From contig NZ_JAHEAG010000001.1 of assembly GCF_018596315.1 (NCBI RefSeq), positions 558,001 through 622,000 of the forward strand: a stretch of 64,000 nucleotides of DNA. The letters are read 5' to 3'. Below are positions 1 to 7,333 of the stretch, one piece after another; within the stretch, counting starts at the first letter, position 1, and each line of letters opens with the position of its first letter. The notes beneath the pieces are model-generated. The model saw only the letters and a program-made list of their open reading frames with translations. It made no database searches and was not told the DNA's origin. A program made the translations under genes and the position numbers. This DNA comes from Bradyrhizobium sp. SRL28 (GTDB taxonomy: Bacteria > Pseudomonadota > Alphaproteobacteria > Rhizobiales > Xanthobacteraceae).

Positions 1-40
1 CATGAAGCGAAAATACGTCGGAGAGAAGCGCGAGGCCTGA
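1..40 (+). CDS. 3' end of an upstream gene (partial)
   Basis: A reading frame open from the window edge stops with TGA at 38-40. The visible residues from base 2 are MKRKYVGEKREA, very basic. The ATG at 2-4 may be internal, since the frame could continue left of the window. No function can be assigned from 12 residues. Confidence 0.35.
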   Translation, partial: MKRKYVGEKREA

Positions 41-50
41 TTTCGAACTG

Positions 51-153
51 CTCCAGCGCTGCCACGGCTGTCTACCGTGGGAGAGGTGTGACAACAACCA
101 ACTGGAGGGTCCGGCGGAGAGTGTAGTTGTCCCTCTCGCGGCCGGGCATTTTT
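51..153 (+). ncRNA. Structured RNA leader or small RNA with competing helices
   Basis: Three complementary pairings are visible: a hairpin CCACGG/CCGTGG (62-67 with 75-80, 7-base loop); CTCCAG/CTGGAG (51-56 with 102-107) enclosing it; and a 12-bp helix of GAGAGG plus GACAAC (81-86 and 90-95, three bases bulged) with GTTGTC-CCTCTC (126-137). The second and third helices cross, so they form either a pseudoknot or two alternative folds. A short T-run (149-153) follows, then the Shine-Dalgarno of the gene at 167. It could be a regulatory leader, a small RNA or a complex terminator. I do not recognise the family. Confidence 0.4.
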
Positions 154-166
154 CGGAGGAGTTGAT

Positions 167-394
167 ATGGGATACGTGACAGCAATGAGCCCGTGCATTG
201 GATGCGGGACCGTCTTCAGCTACAACCCGATGCTGGTGCCGTCGTGCAGCGCAGTGACCGGGAAGCGCGAACCGATCTGCGCCGACTGCGTTGAACGGGT
301 CAATCCGATGCGGATCAAGAACGGGCTGGAGCCGATTGTGCCCCACCCCGACGCCTACGAGCCGTGTGACGAGAGCGTGCTATCGAATGACTGA
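167..394 (+). CDS. Small Cys-pair (zinc-binding-like) protein
   Basis: 75 residues with two CxxC pairs (CIGC near residue 10, CADC near residue 38), the spacing of a small zinc ribbon. A GGAGGA Shine-Dalgarno at 155-160 is well placed for this ATG. It is the first gene of a long run of small + strand genes. The acidic C-terminus (DAYEPCDESVLSND) is not part of the ribbon. Function unknown; zinc binding is inferred from the cysteines only. Confidence 0.75.
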   Translation: MGYVTAMSPCIGCGTVFSYNPMLVPSCSAVTGKREPICADCVERVNPMRIKNGLEPIVPHPDAYEPCDESVLSND

Positions 395-402
395 GGCCCC
401 GC

Positions 403-597
403 ATGACGACGTGGCGCGATGGTGTTGAATTGATCCGCGCATGGGCTCGCGCGGGCGGCAACGTGATCGATCCCGGCGACGCCAGATGCATCGGTGCCTT
501 CTATGACGCATTCACGCTTCATTGCGGCAGAGACGGCGGCAGGATGGACGACGAGATGCCTGCGGAAGTGGTCGAACAGCTCAAGAGAATCCAATGA
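403..597 (+). CDS. Hypothetical protein
   Basis: 64 residues, mostly helical in appearance, with no recognised motif. It begins 8 bases after the previous stop, and its own stop overlaps the next start in an ATGA arrangement, which implies translational coupling. Confidence 0.65.
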   Translation: MTTWRDGVELIRAWARAGGNVIDPGDARCIGAFYDAFTLHCGRDGGRMDDEMPAEVVEQLKRIQ

Positions 598-1208
598 CTG
601 ACCACGGCCCATGGGAGACTGAGCCCGACAGCCTCGACTTCGAAGCCGAAGGCCTACCGTGCGCGATGCGGCGCGGCGGGTTCGGCTGTTGGTGTGGCTA
701 CGTCGGCATCGGCCCGGAACATCCGCTGTATGGCCTGCCGACCAACCATCCGCTGGCGCTGCCGCCGTCGTGGTTCGATGGCCGCAAGGTCGATGACGGC
801 ATGGGGCCGATGGATATGTTTATCCACATCCTCAGCGGCGCGAAGTCGATAGACGACGCCTGCCCGATCAGCCTCGCCTTCCATGTTCATGGTGGCTGCA
901 ACTGGGCGGAAGACCACGTCCCCGGCAGCGAGCCGGATGGTCGCTGGTGGTTCGGCTTCGACTGCGGCCATGCGGGCGACTACATGCCCGGCCGCAAGAT
1001 CCCGGACGAGCTGATCAGCCAGATGATCGACTCGCTGCCGGAAGAGGCGCGCGAGACCATGCGCAGGATCGCTGGCAAGCCCGGCCAGTATCGCGACCAG
1101 CAGTATGTCGTCAGCGAGTGCCAGTCGCTCGCGGCCCAACTGAATGCCATCGTCAAGGTGCTCGCGAGGGAGAATGTTAATGGCGGTACTGATCATCGGC
1201 GAGACTGA
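594..1208 (+). CDS. Conserved phage-type protein, unknown function
   Basis: 204 residues starting MTDHGPWETEPDS at the ATGA overlap with the preceding gene. An upstream in-frame ATG at 522 would give an Arg-rich extension buried in the previous gene and was rejected. The protein is rich in Trp, Gly, Cys and His (CWCGYVG, HVHGGCNW, GRWWFGFDCGHAGD) and ends in a helical stretch (YVVSECQSLAAQL). It resembles a small-protein type I associate with phages and plasmids, but I cannot name the family. The Cys/His pattern could bind a metal. Confidence 0.75.
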   Translation: MTDHGPWETEPDSLDFEAEGLPCAMRRGGFGCWCGYVGIGPEHPLYGLPTNHPLALPPSWFDGRKVDDGMGPMDMFIHILSGAKSIDDACPISLAFHVHGGCNWAEDHVPGSEPDGRWWFGFDCGHAGDYMPGRKIPDELISQMIDSLPEEARETMRRIAGKPGQYRDQQYVVSECQSLAAQLNAIVKVLARENVNGGTDHRRD

Positions 1209-1611
1209 GCGCGAACGCATCGCGGAGCTGGTCGCCTATGCCAAGGCGCACCCGTTGACGTTTGACAAGATGCGGGAGGCCATCGTGGACGAGCGGCCAC
1301 TGGTGAGGCTGAAGGATCGCCAGCCCGGCCACGAGCGCCCGCCGTCGCAGCATGTCGAGTTTCCCGGCGGCTACCGCGCAGCATTCTCCATCGAGGCGCA
1401 ACCGGCCGGGTTCTGCACCCACCTCTCGATCAGCGTCTTCGGCCGCCACAAGAAGGGCATGATGCCGTCCGCTGAAGCGGTCGCGATGATCGCGGAGGAG
1501 TTCGGTGTTCCCTTCCCGCCCGACAAGGGCTGGACGGAGGAGTTCGACCCCGGCGAGTACGCCGTCAATCTGCTTTCGCTCTACGCGCCAGCGCAGGAAG
1601 GTCACGCATGA
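1180..1611 (+). CDS. Hypothetical protein
   Basis: 143 residues. The ATG at 1180 lies about 7 bases after AGGGAG and was preferred to the ATG at 1174, which is too close to that Shine-Dalgarno. The N-terminal half is helical (ETERERIAELVAYAKAH). The rest is beta-like with FSIEAQPAGFCTHLSISVFG. It overlaps the genes on both sides by short stretches. No family recognised. Confidence 0.7.
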   Translation: MAVLIIGETERERIAELVAYAKAHPLTFDKMREAIVDERPLVRLKDRQPGHERPPSQHVEFPGGYRAAFSIEAQPAGFCTHLSISVFGRHKKGMMPSAEAVAMIAEEFGVPFPPDKGWTEEFDPGEYAVNLLSLYAPAQEGHA

Positions 1612-1829
1612 CGACACTGAAGCCTGATATTCACAGCGCGACCGGGCGAGCGATGGTCGAGATCTATAACGACGACGGCAAGATGGTCGGCTGCATCTAT
1701 TCGACCGACAACGGCTCCAACAGCATCCACGTCGTCAGCAATTATTTTGCCGATGACGAGCCCATCAAACCCAGCATCGGCATGCTGCCAGTCCCCGGCT
1801 ATCTCGTGCGGTTCAAGGCAAAAGAATGA
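1608..1829 (+). CDS. Hypothetical protein
   Basis: 73 residues. The start overlaps the previous stop by 4 bases. The composition suggests a small beta-strand-rich protein (MVEIYNDDGKMVGCIYSTDNG) ending in a basic stretch. No motif recognised. Confidence 0.65.
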   Translation: MTTLKPDIHSATGRAMVEIYNDDGKMVGCIYSTDNGSNSIHVVSNYFADDEPIKPSIGMLPVPGYLVRFKAKE

Positions 1830-2119
1830 TCAGCAAGGTCCCCGAAGAGAACGTCTTCCCCGATGACGAGAGCTGCCCCGACTGCAAGGGCACCATCTGG
1901 CGGTCCGGCCCGAAAGGCGGCGTCAGCCAGAACATTGAATGCGTCGGCTGCGGCGCTCGCTTCAACATCGCACGGTGGTCGCGAGAGTGGGACCAGCGCT
2001 TCGGTTATGAGACCATCAAGGACGGCAAGATGCCGATTGTCTGGGCGCAGCGGATTCCGTCCGAGAAGGAAGGCGGCGGCGTCTGGCGCGAGGATATGTT
2101 TCCGAAGGTGCTCGAATGA
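1826..2119 (+). CDS. Zinc-ribbon protein
   Basis: 97 residues with CPDC (about residues 17-20) and CVGC (about 39-42) on either side of a beta-hairpin-like segment, followed by GARFNIARW. This is the layout of phage restriction-alleviation/Lar-like zinc ribbons, which often share a C-G-A-x-F-x-x-x-x-W pattern. The Lar comparison is by motif shape only. Start and stop overlap the neighbours by 4 bases. Confidence 0.7.
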   Translation: MISKVPEENVFPDDESCPDCKGTIWRSGPKGGVSQNIECVGCGARFNIARWSREWDQRFGYETIKDGKMPIVWAQRIPSEKEGGGVWREDMFPKVLE

Positions 2120-2340
2120 AATACGCCAAGGGCGACAACATCGAGGTGACGTGCGAGGGCCGGACGGCTGATGGCGTCGTGATCATGGCGTCGGAGAACG
2201 GCCTGTCGCTAATGATCGGCTTCGACGCAATGTTCGGCGGTCATCTCGGCATGATGCCGGTGACGATGCGCGACGGCGTCAGCGGCTACTCTATTATCGA
2301 CGGCACCGAGATCGTCCTCAAGAAGGTCGCACGGCAATGA
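2116..2340 (+). CDS. Hypothetical small beta protein
   Basis: 74 residues with alternating hydrophobic strands (GDNIEVTCEGRTADGVVIMAS), suggesting a small beta-barrel. Coupled by 4-base overlaps to both neighbours. No family recognised. Confidence 0.65.
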   Translation: MKYAKGDNIEVTCEGRTADGVVIMASENGLSLMIGFDAMFGGHLGMMPVTMRDGVSGYSIIDGTEIVLKKVARQ

Positions 2341-2447
2341 ACGCGCCCCTGATCGTGGTCGTGCTGGTTGCGCTCGTGCTGCTGTGGCCCGCGAAGTACG
2401 ACCCGGCGATCCGGTTCAAGGAATGGCTCAACAGGGACAGGCAATGA
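2337..2447 (+). CDS. Small single-pass membrane protein
   Basis: 36 residues, MNAPLIVVVLVALVLLWPAK followed by a charged tail ending WLNRDRQ. The first 18 residues form one transmembrane helix, and the basic tail probably stays in the cytoplasm. Both ends overlap the neighbouring genes by 4 bases (ATGA), which is good evidence that it is translated despite its size. Role unknown. Confidence 0.65.
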   Translation: MNAPLIVVVLVALVLLWPAKYDPAIRFKEWLNRDRQ

Positions 2448-2674
2448 ACGTCACGATTTTCACACGCGCCAGCGTCCCGGAGAGCCTGCAGCAGAAATGG
2501 CTGCAGCATCTGCGCGACTTCGACACCGCCAATCCCGGCTGCCATTTCGATGTCGGCATCGATGGACCAGAAGAGCCGTTCGCCGACATGCTGAAGCGCC
2601 TCCACGTCGAGCCCGGCCTGACCTTCACCAAGATGTACGAGCGCGCGAAGTGGGAACCGGGAGACGAGCTATGA
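2444..2674 (+). CDS. Hypothetical protein
   Basis: 76 residues from MNVTIFTRASVPE. The upstream ATG at 2384 lies inside the membrane peptide gene and was rejected. The start overlaps the preceding stop (ATGA) and the end overlaps the next start. No recognised domain. Confidence 0.65.
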   Translation: MNVTIFTRASVPESLQQKWLQHLRDFDTANPGCHFDVGIDGPEEPFADMLKRLHVEPGLTFTKMYERAKWEPGDEL

Positions 2675-3039
2675 ACAGGCACGACCGGCGCAAGGAGCGG
2701 CGCGACAACGACAACCCCTATGACAGCGCCGACTTTAAGCGCTGGGCCGACACCATGCGGAAGCGACTGATCCCGAAGATGAGGGACTCGGCCAGCGTGC
2801 TGATGATCGCGCCCGATATGAGCACCGACTTCGACATCGAGTTCGCGCTGCAAATCGGCGCGTCGATCCTGCTCGAAAAGCCCCTGATCCTGCTGGTGCA
2901 TCAGGGGCGCAACATTCCGCCGAAGCTGCGGGCGATTGCAGACCGCATCATCGAGACCAACCTCGACGACCTGACCATGGACTCGGCCGACATCCAGTTG
3001 CAACTCACGCAAGCGTTTAACGATTTCGGGAAACAATGA
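2671..3039 (+). CDS. Nucleoside 2-deoxyribosyltransferase-like protein (tentative)
   Basis: 122 residues from MNRHDRRKERR. After a basic N-terminus, the core reads SASVLMIAPDMSTDFDIEFA, then LQIGASILLEKPLILLV and a C-terminal helix. In nucleoside 2-deoxyribosyltransferase and related Rossmann-like folds, a Glu in a helix before G-x-A-x-x-x-x-K-P is typical. The EFALQIGA-KPLIL arrangement fits, but no substrate residues can be checked. Such enzymes act in nucleotide salvage, while TIR-like relatives cleave nucleotides. The assignment rests on motif shape. Confidence 0.45.
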   Translation: MNRHDRRKERRDNDNPYDSADFKRWADTMRKRLIPKMRDSASVLMIAPDMSTDFDIEFALQIGASILLEKPLILLVHQGRNIPPKLRAIADRIIETNLDDLTMDSADIQLQLTQAFNDFGKQ

Positions 3040-3209
3040 TGACCGCTCTTGATGACGCGAACGACCTTGATGCCCTCGTGGAAATCGTTGACTTGCTCTG
3101 CGATGTACTGAGCAGCGATCAGACCTTGCACAAAGACACGCGCCTGCACGTCGCCAGCATCGCCGAGCGAGCGAAAGCGCTCTATCGCAAGAGAGTGGAC
3201 GACGAATGA
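3036..3209 (+). CDS. Small helical protein
   Basis: 57 residues (MMTALDDANDLDALVEIVDL...). The frame starts at the ATGATG overlapping the previous stop and ends overlapping the next start. Acidic first half, basic second half, all helix-forming. Unknown function. Confidence 0.55.
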   Translation: MMTALDDANDLDALVEIVDLLCDVLSSDQTLHKDTRLHVASIAERAKALYRKRVDDE

Positions 3210-3760
3210 TGCGCCAATGCGGTGATTGCCAGCTCTGTTGTCGCCTGCTGCCGGTGCCGCCGCTCGGCAAGAAGGGCGGCGAGCGCTGCAAGCATCAGAA
3301 GTTCGGCAAGGGCTGCGCGGTCTACCACAAGCCCGGCATGCCGCCGGAATGCGCGATCTGGAATTGCCGCTGGCTGGTCAACGACGACACCGATGATCTG
3401 TCGCGGCCGGACCGCTCGCACTATGTCATCGACATCATGCCGGACTTCATCACCGTCAACCACGACGAGACCGGCGAGAAGCAGAACATCCAAGTCGTGC
3501 AGATCTGGATCGACCCGAAGCACCCGGACGCCCACCGCGATCCCGGCTTAAGGCGCTTCATGTTCAGGCGCGCAGAGGAAGGCAAGGCCGCGATCGTGCG
3601 CTACAATGCGAAAGAGGCCATCGTGATCTTCGCGCCGCCGTTCGACATCAACGGCCAGTGGCACGAGATCACCAGCGGCATGCAGTCGGTCAAGACGCAC
3701 ACGCTGGACGAGATGATGGCGGCGCTTGGGGGCGAAGCAAGGATGGTGATTGAGCCATGA
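3206..3760 (+). CDS. YkgJ-like Cys-cluster protein
   Basis: 184 residues. The N-terminal CGDCQLCC, then further Cys (GKGCAVY, PECAIWNCRW), is the signature of the YkgJ/UPF0153 family, described as zinc- or iron-chelating. The C-terminal half is beta-rich with no catalytic motif. A second, shorter family member lies at 8370-8843 in the same gene block, with only the Cys-rich N-terminal region clearly alike. Substrate and role in phage infection are unknown. Confidence 0.75.
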   Translation: MMRQCGDCQLCCRLLPVPPLGKKGGERCKHQKFGKGCAVYHKPGMPPECAIWNCRWLVNDDTDDLSRPDRSHYVIDIMPDFITVNHDETGEKQNIQVVQIWIDPKHPDAHRDPGLRRFMFRRAEEGKAAIVRYNAKEAIVIFAPPFDINGQWHEITSGMQSVKTHTLDEMMAALGGEARMVIEP

Positions 3761-3966
3761 CAGCAGCACTGACACGCAAGCAGCTCGACGCCGCCGGATG
3801 CGAGATACCGGACTGCGGCCACGACCACAGTGTGATCTTCCTCCATGCGGTCTGTCACCCCAGCGCTGGCACACGCGTCAGCTACGACAAGCCCACCGGG
3901 CTACTGACCGTCAAGTGCAGGCGATGCGAGAAGCTGGTGGCGCAAGTGAAGGTGGCGGACCAATGA
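3757..3966 (+). CDS. Small Cys/His protein
   Basis: 69 residues with CEIPDCGHDH, CHPSAG and CRRC, enough Cys and His for one or two zinc sites. The pattern resembles small phage zinc-finger-like proteins (C-x4-C-x-H-x-H, then C-x-x-C). Coupled to neighbours by 4-base overlaps. Confidence 0.65.
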   Translation: MTAALTRKQLDAAGCEIPDCGHDHSVIFLHAVCHPSAGTRVSYDKPTGLLTVKCRRCEKLVAQVKVADQ

Positions 3967-4379
3967 GCAAGACCTATCGCGCGATCCTGATCGACCCGGA
4001 AGCGCGCAGCATCACCGATCTGGAGAGCGACTGCTCGCTCGACAGCATCCACAAACTGATCGGCGCGGAGACGCTCGACAGCTTCGGCCTCGCCGTCTAT
4101 GGCGACGGCGGTCGCGACATGGGCTGGGTCGATGACAATGGCCTGAATGGCGAAAAGCCGGTGCATGCCTTCCTGCTCCCGACTGCTAAGGACCCGATCC
4201 CCGGACGCTGCGTGATCATCGGTGCGGACGCTCGTGGCGAGACGTGCAAGGCCCGGCTGCCGCTCGTCATCCTCAAGCAGGACGTGACGTGGCTCGGCAG
4301 GATTCTGCCAGAGGTGACGTGGGATCACACCGCGCACGGCTCGCGCGCCATCGTCACCTATTCGCGGATGAAGACATGA
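3963..4379 (+). CDS. Hypothetical protein, possibly DUF3846-like
   Basis: 138 residues from MSKTYRAILIDPEARSITDL. The N-terminal beta strand with IDPE, a following helix (DSIHKLIGA), and later GRCVIIGAD are arranged as in the DUF3846 family of small phage/plasmid proteins. That comparison is from memory of the pattern. The ATG at 3963 overlaps the previous stop; the earlier in-frame ATG at 3750 lies inside the preceding gene. Confidence 0.6.
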   Translation: MSKTYRAILIDPEARSITDLESDCSLDSIHKLIGAETLDSFGLAVYGDGGRDMGWVDDNGLNGEKPVHAFLLPTAKDPIPGRCVIIGADARGETCKARLPLVILKQDVTWLGRILPEVTWDHTAHGSRAIVTYSRMKT

Positions 4380-4606
4380 CGGTGGCGGATGCATTGTACA
4401 AGGCGCTGGTCACCTCGCGGGACAAGACCGTCACCGAAGTCGCGAAGGAGCTGGAGATGAGCCGTCCTTGCTTCTCCAACGTCGTCAACGGCAACGCCAG
4501 CCTCTCGGTCGAGCTGGCGCTCAAGATCCAAGACACGTTCGGCCTGCAGGCGCGGAAACTGCTGATCCAACAACTCGACGAACAGATTGCGGCGGCGCGC
4601 AAATGA
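4376..4606 (+). CDS. HTH (XRE/HigA-like) DNA-binding protein
   Basis: 76 residues from MTVADALYKALVTSRDKTVT. VTEVAKELEMSRPCFSNVVN is a helix-turn-helix of the XRE type, followed by GNASLSVELALKIQDTFGLQ, typical of HigA antitoxins and Cro-like regulators. No HigB-like toxin gene adjoins it: upstream is a DUF3846-like protein and downstream an unknown. A solitary transcription regulator is therefore as likely as an antitoxin. Start by ATGA overlap. Confidence 0.75.
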   Translation: MTVADALYKALVTSRDKTVTEVAKELEMSRPCFSNVVNGNASLSVELALKIQDTFGLQARKLLIQQLDEQIAAARK

Positions 4607-4884
4607 GCGATGGCCTGATCTCAATCAACGAGGCGATACGGCGCGGCTTAAGCAAGCTGCGGCTCGACAAGTGGACCAACCCCGACGACTACATGGAGTT
4701 CTACATCTATGAGGACCCGGCGACGCATGAGAAGTCGCCCGGCCCGTGGGTGAAGCTGTGGTCCCCGGCCAACGAAATCGTCGGCAACAAGAACCCGCAC
4801 AAGATGATGATCCTCGAATTGGGCGATCTCAACGACCCATGTTGGCGACCGCTGCCGAAGTCGCTGGAGCGCGTCGAAAAATAA
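4603..4884 (+). CDS. Hypothetical protein
   Basis: 93 residues from MSDGLISINEAIRRGLSKLR, coupled by ATGA to the HTH gene. Contains a charged helix, then a Trp/Pro-rich beta region (GPWVKLWSPANEIVG). Last gene before a 245-base gap; no clear terminator follows. Confidence 0.65.
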   Translation: MSDGLISINEAIRRGLSKLRLDKWTNPDDYMEFYIYEDPATHEKSPGPWVKLWSPANEIVGNKNPHKMMILELGDLNDPCWRPLPKSLERVEK

Positions 4885-5009
4885 TTTTGCCTCTATACAG
4901 TTGTCACTTTTCCGCTTCGCATCGCTGACTCCGCGCGCCTCTCGCGCAGTGTTTTCCGAGTCAACAACTTTTTTCAACGCGCGTTTGCGCCTTGTATCAT
5001 AGAGGCGAC

Positions 5010-5062
5010 GCAGGCCATTTCGGCCTATTCATCGAATTTGGCAAAAGTCGATTTGCTATACT
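5010..5062 (+). promoter_or_regulatory. Operator-like palindrome and candidate promoter
   Basis: In the 245-base gap 4885-5129, GGCC-ATTTC-GGCCTAT (5013-5028) matches the recurring palindrome, although the left outer bases differ (GC instead of AT). Downstream, TGC-TATACT (5054-5062) is an extended -10 box without a convincing -35. The -10 expected directly after the palindrome (TATTCA) also lacks a -35. The rest of the gap is more AT-rich than the genes and shows nothing else. Confidence 0.5.
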
Positions 5063-5129
5063 GCCTGTGTCAGTCGGGGAGTCCGGCTGCAGGCTGTTTG
5101 AAAATGTAAATCAGAAAGGAAGACAATCA

Positions 5130-5576
5130 ATGGCTACCAAGCCAGTGAAGAAGACGACCGACTCAACCTCGTTCAAGATCGGTGATCGGGTTCGACTGCT
5201 TCGGCTCGACGGCACCGTCACCATGGCCACCGTGACAATCCACGATATGTGGGGCGACGAGACCAGCAACCGCAACGCCTCGTTCATGTCCGGCAACTGC
5301 GAGCAGTTCACGCACACCGACTTGATGAAGCACGAAGACGACAGCTCGCCTGTCGTCGTACCTGACGGTGGCGTCTGGTACATCGCGCGCGGCAATCAGA
5401 TGGGATGGGGTCGTGCCCAAACCATCGAGGGCGCTGTACGCAACATGCAACGGCAGGGCAAGTGCTCCGCCTACATCGTCCACCGGGTCAGCAAGTGGAC
5501 TCAGGTCGATGGCATGGGGAGCTTGAGATACCCGGAAGGCATCGCGCCGGTCGAGGTGAAGAAGGTCGGCAAGTAA
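5130..5576 (+). CDS. Hypothetical protein
   Basis: 148 residues starting MATKPVKKTTDS behind AAAGGAAG. The longer frame from 4992 has no Shine-Dalgarno and runs through the regulatory region, so it was rejected. A central beta-rich part (KIGDRVRLLRLDGTVTMATV) looks like a KOW/SH3-type barrel. The later YIARGNQMGWGRAQTIEGAV suggests a small alpha/beta unit. No family named. A terminator-like hairpin follows directly. Confidence 0.7.
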   Translation: MATKPVKKTTDSTSFKIGDRVRLLRLDGTVTMATVTIHDMWGDETSNRNASFMSGNCEQFTHTDLMKHEDDSSPVVVPDGGVWYIARGNQMGWGRAQTIEGAVRNMQRQGKCSAYIVHRVSKWTQVDGMGSLRYPEGIAPVEVKKVGK

Positions 5577-5582
5577 ACGCGA

Positions 5583-5610
5583 ACGGCCCCGGTGATCAAA
5601 CCGGGGCCGT
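5583..5610 (+). terminator. Hairpin, probable terminator or processing stem
   Basis: Perfect 10-bp inverted repeat ACGGCCCCGG / CCGGGGCCGT around an 8-base loop TGATCAAA, right after the preceding stop. There is no T-run, so it may attenuate or stabilise rather than fully terminate. Confidence 0.6.
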
Positions 5611-5642
5611 CATTCCCAACTCAACAAGCAAAGGAGAATGCA

Positions 5643-6098
5643 ATGGCCAAGAAGCCAAAGAGCATCGAGCATCTCGATGCATCCATCGGGCGATGGAAGA
5701 CGCGGCTCAAGCGAGCGATGACCGCCATCGACAAGCTGGAGAAGCAGAAGAAGCGGCTCGTGAAGGCGGCGGCGAATCCACCGCAGCCCAAACCGGTGAA
5801 GCCCGAGCCTGCCGATCAGAATATGGTCAAGGTCACGTCGGTGCCCACCGGCAACCCGGATCGCGTCAAGCTGATCATGGAGCCGGTCAAGGCCGCCGAG
5901 ATCGACACCAGCATCCCGGCGTTCCTGCAGCGCAAGAAGCTCGACCCGGTCGCGGCCGAGATCAAGGCCGAGCAGGACGAGATCAAGCGCAAGAAGACGC
6001 AAGGCCGCATCGCCAAGATGAAGGCCAAGAAGAGCGGCGAGACCAAGAAGATGCCGCTGACCGGCCGGGCGGCGCTGGAAGCGATCCGCAACGGATAA
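5643..6098 (+). CDS. Lys-rich coiled-coil protein
   Basis: 151 residues from MAKKPKSIEHLDASI behind AAAGGAGAA. The first 55 residues form a basic heptad-like helix (WKTRLKRAMTAIDKLEKQKKR). A Pro-rich linker follows, and the C-terminus is Lys-rich (EIKRKKTQGRIAKMKAKKSG). Such charge suggests nucleic acid binding, but no motif proves it. Flanked by hairpins on both sides, so probably a separate unit of expression. Confidence 0.7.
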   Translation: MAKKPKSIEHLDASIGRWKTRLKRAMTAIDKLEKQKKRLVKAAANPPQPKPVKPEPADQNMVKVTSVPTGNPDRVKLIMEPVKAAEIDTSIPAFLQRKKLDPVAAEIKAEQDEIKRKKTQGRIAKMKAKKSGETKKMPLTGRAALEAIRNG

Positions 6099-6103
6099 AC
6101 AAA

Positions 6104-6131
6104 AGGCCGCTCCGGGAAACCGGGGCGGCCT
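6104..6131 (+). terminator. Rho-independent-type terminator
   Basis: AGGCCGC-T-CCGG, a GAAA tetraloop, then CCGG-G-GCGGCCT form a 12-bp stem with one T-G pair, followed by CTGTTTGT. It lies just before the promoter at 6154, as expected for separating two transcription units. Confidence 0.75.
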
Positions 6132-6153
6132 CTGTTTGTAACAATACGTGATG

Positions 6154-6191
6154 TAGGCCGTATTGACCTATATGGCCCTTGGCCCTATATC
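6154..6191 (+). promoter_or_regulatory. Promoter with operator palindrome
   Basis: TAGGCC-GTATT-GACCTA (6154-6170) is the recurring palindrome. Its TTGACC (6163-6168) serves as a -35 box, followed by a 17-base spacer and TATATC (6186-6191) as -10. A second, imperfect inverted repeat (GGCCCTTGGCC, 6174-6184) lies in the spacer. It precedes the gene at 6234. Confidence 0.75.
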
Positions 6192-6233
6192 AGGCTGGTC
6201 GGACGGGACTGGCCCTCCGGGAAGGAGTTTGAG

Positions 6234-6512
6234 ATGTCCTACGCTCCCTATGCTGCCTGTCTGAAGAAGCTGGTCAAGGGCTGCTTCAAGTCCGCCAGCG
6301 GGGCGTTCTTCGAATACGCCGCTCTGGAAGAGGGCGAGTCCGTCCCGTTCCCCGGCTACGAAATGAAGGTCTACTGCGGCCCGTTCGAAGAGTGGCGGTA
6401 CGCCAAGGTCGTCGCCAGCCGGGCCTACGTGGTGGTCGAAGAGGCCGCCTCCGGTGCCCCGGTTGTCGAGAAGTGGTTGATCAAGGGCCACAAGAAATAC
6501 GCGCTGGCCTGA
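6234..6512 (+). CDS. Hypothetical protein
   Basis: 92 residues behind GGAAGGAG. Begins MSYAPYAACLKKLVKGCF and has a beta-rich middle (FPGYEMKVYCGPFEEWRYAK). First gene after the palindrome promoter. No family recognised. Confidence 0.7.
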   Translation: MSYAPYAACLKKLVKGCFKSASGAFFEYAALEEGESVPFPGYEMKVYCGPFEEWRYAKVVASRAYVVVEEAASGAPVVEKWLIKGHKKYALA

Positions 6513-6534
6513 TTGAGACGGAAGGAGAAGAAAG

Positions 6535-6792
6535 ATGTCTGAGACCTACAAAGAGCGCGTCAACCGCTGGCGGATCATGCGCCACGACGATCTGCCGGAA
6601 GGCCACAAGGCCGAGTACCGCGCCGCCGGGATTAACCCCGATGAGCTGTGGTCCTTGATCTGGTCGTTCGAATCTGAGGAGGCTGCTCTCAAGTGCCTCG
6701 CCGACGAGGAGGCCCACGCCGCGAAGTGGCAGAGTTTCAAAATTGTGGATGGCGGCGAAGCCGTCGAGATCGAAAGGAGTGTTTGGTTATGA
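6535..6792 (+). CDS. Hypothetical protein
   Basis: 85 residues behind GGAAGGAGA. Acidic and helical: KERVNRWRIMRHDDLPEGHK, then SEEAALKCLADEEAHAAKW. No motif recognised. Confidence 0.65.
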   Translation: MSETYKERVNRWRIMRHDDLPEGHKAEYRAAGINPDELWSLIWSFESEEAALKCLADEEAHAAKWQSFKIVDGGEAVEIERSVWL

Positions 6793-7109
6793 GTTATCAG
6801 GAATATCAGGAGATCCCCGCCTTTGAGCAGGCGATCTACAAGGACGGCTTCGTCAGCAATGTCGAGGAAGGCAAGCTGGTCTGGGCGAACAAGGACGGCT
6901 TCCAGCCGCCGCCGGTCGGATCGAAGGTAATGGTGCGGATCAACAACCTCGGCGTGGCGGAGGTCAAGGGCTACTTCTCGCAGGAGGGTTACCTCGGCTT
7001 GCTGGTCGTGCTGGACAACGCGCCCGAGTGGTACATCAAGCAGAACGGCGACGCCAAGAAGGTCGGCCATGTGTTCGGCCCGGAAGTCAAGGCGCTGGAG
7101 GCGAAGTGA
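6789..7109 (+). CDS. Hypothetical protein
   Basis: 106 residues from MSYQEYQEIPAFEQAIYKDG behind AAAGGAG. The beta-rich centre (VGSKVMVRINNLGVAEVKGY) resembles small barrel proteins. An upstream ATG at 6693 lies inside the previous gene and was rejected. Its stop overlaps a GTG start. Confidence 0.65.
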   Translation: MSYQEYQEIPAFEQAIYKDGFVSNVEEGKLVWANKDGFQPPPVGSKVMVRINNLGVAEVKGYFSQEGYLGLLVVLDNAPEWYIKQNGDAKKVGHVFGPEVKALEAK

Positions 7110-7333
7110 ACCCAGCAGAGAAATACATCGTCGTGAACGAAAACGCGCTTTGCTATCGCATTGAGGGCAGCATCTTTCACGGCGTTTTGGCTGGCAGCGT
7201 TCTGTTGGGCGGCCCCGATCCGATGACCGGGACCATCGTGGTCGCACCGAGTGACACCGTGCGCCCAGCCACCGTAGCCGACTTCGCATTCTTCCGTGTA
7301 TCACCCAAGGGACACATCAATGATCGTAGGTGA
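7106..7333 (+). CDS. Hypothetical protein (GTG start)
   Basis: 75 residues read from the GTG at 7106, which overlaps the previous stop (GTGA). Strand-rich: KYIVVNENALCYRIEGSIF, then TGTIVVAPSDTVRPATVADF. No motif recognised. Its end overlaps the next gene by 14 bases. Confidence 0.55.
   Translation: MNPAEKYIVVNENALCYRIEGSIFHGVLAGSVLLGGPDPMTGTIVVAPSDTVRPATVADFAFFRVSPKGHINDRR

Noticed and set aside
6174..6190. Second full operator at the 6154 promoter
   Set aside because: GGCCCTTGGCC lacks the AT outer bases and the 5-base spacing; noted only as an imperfect repeat.
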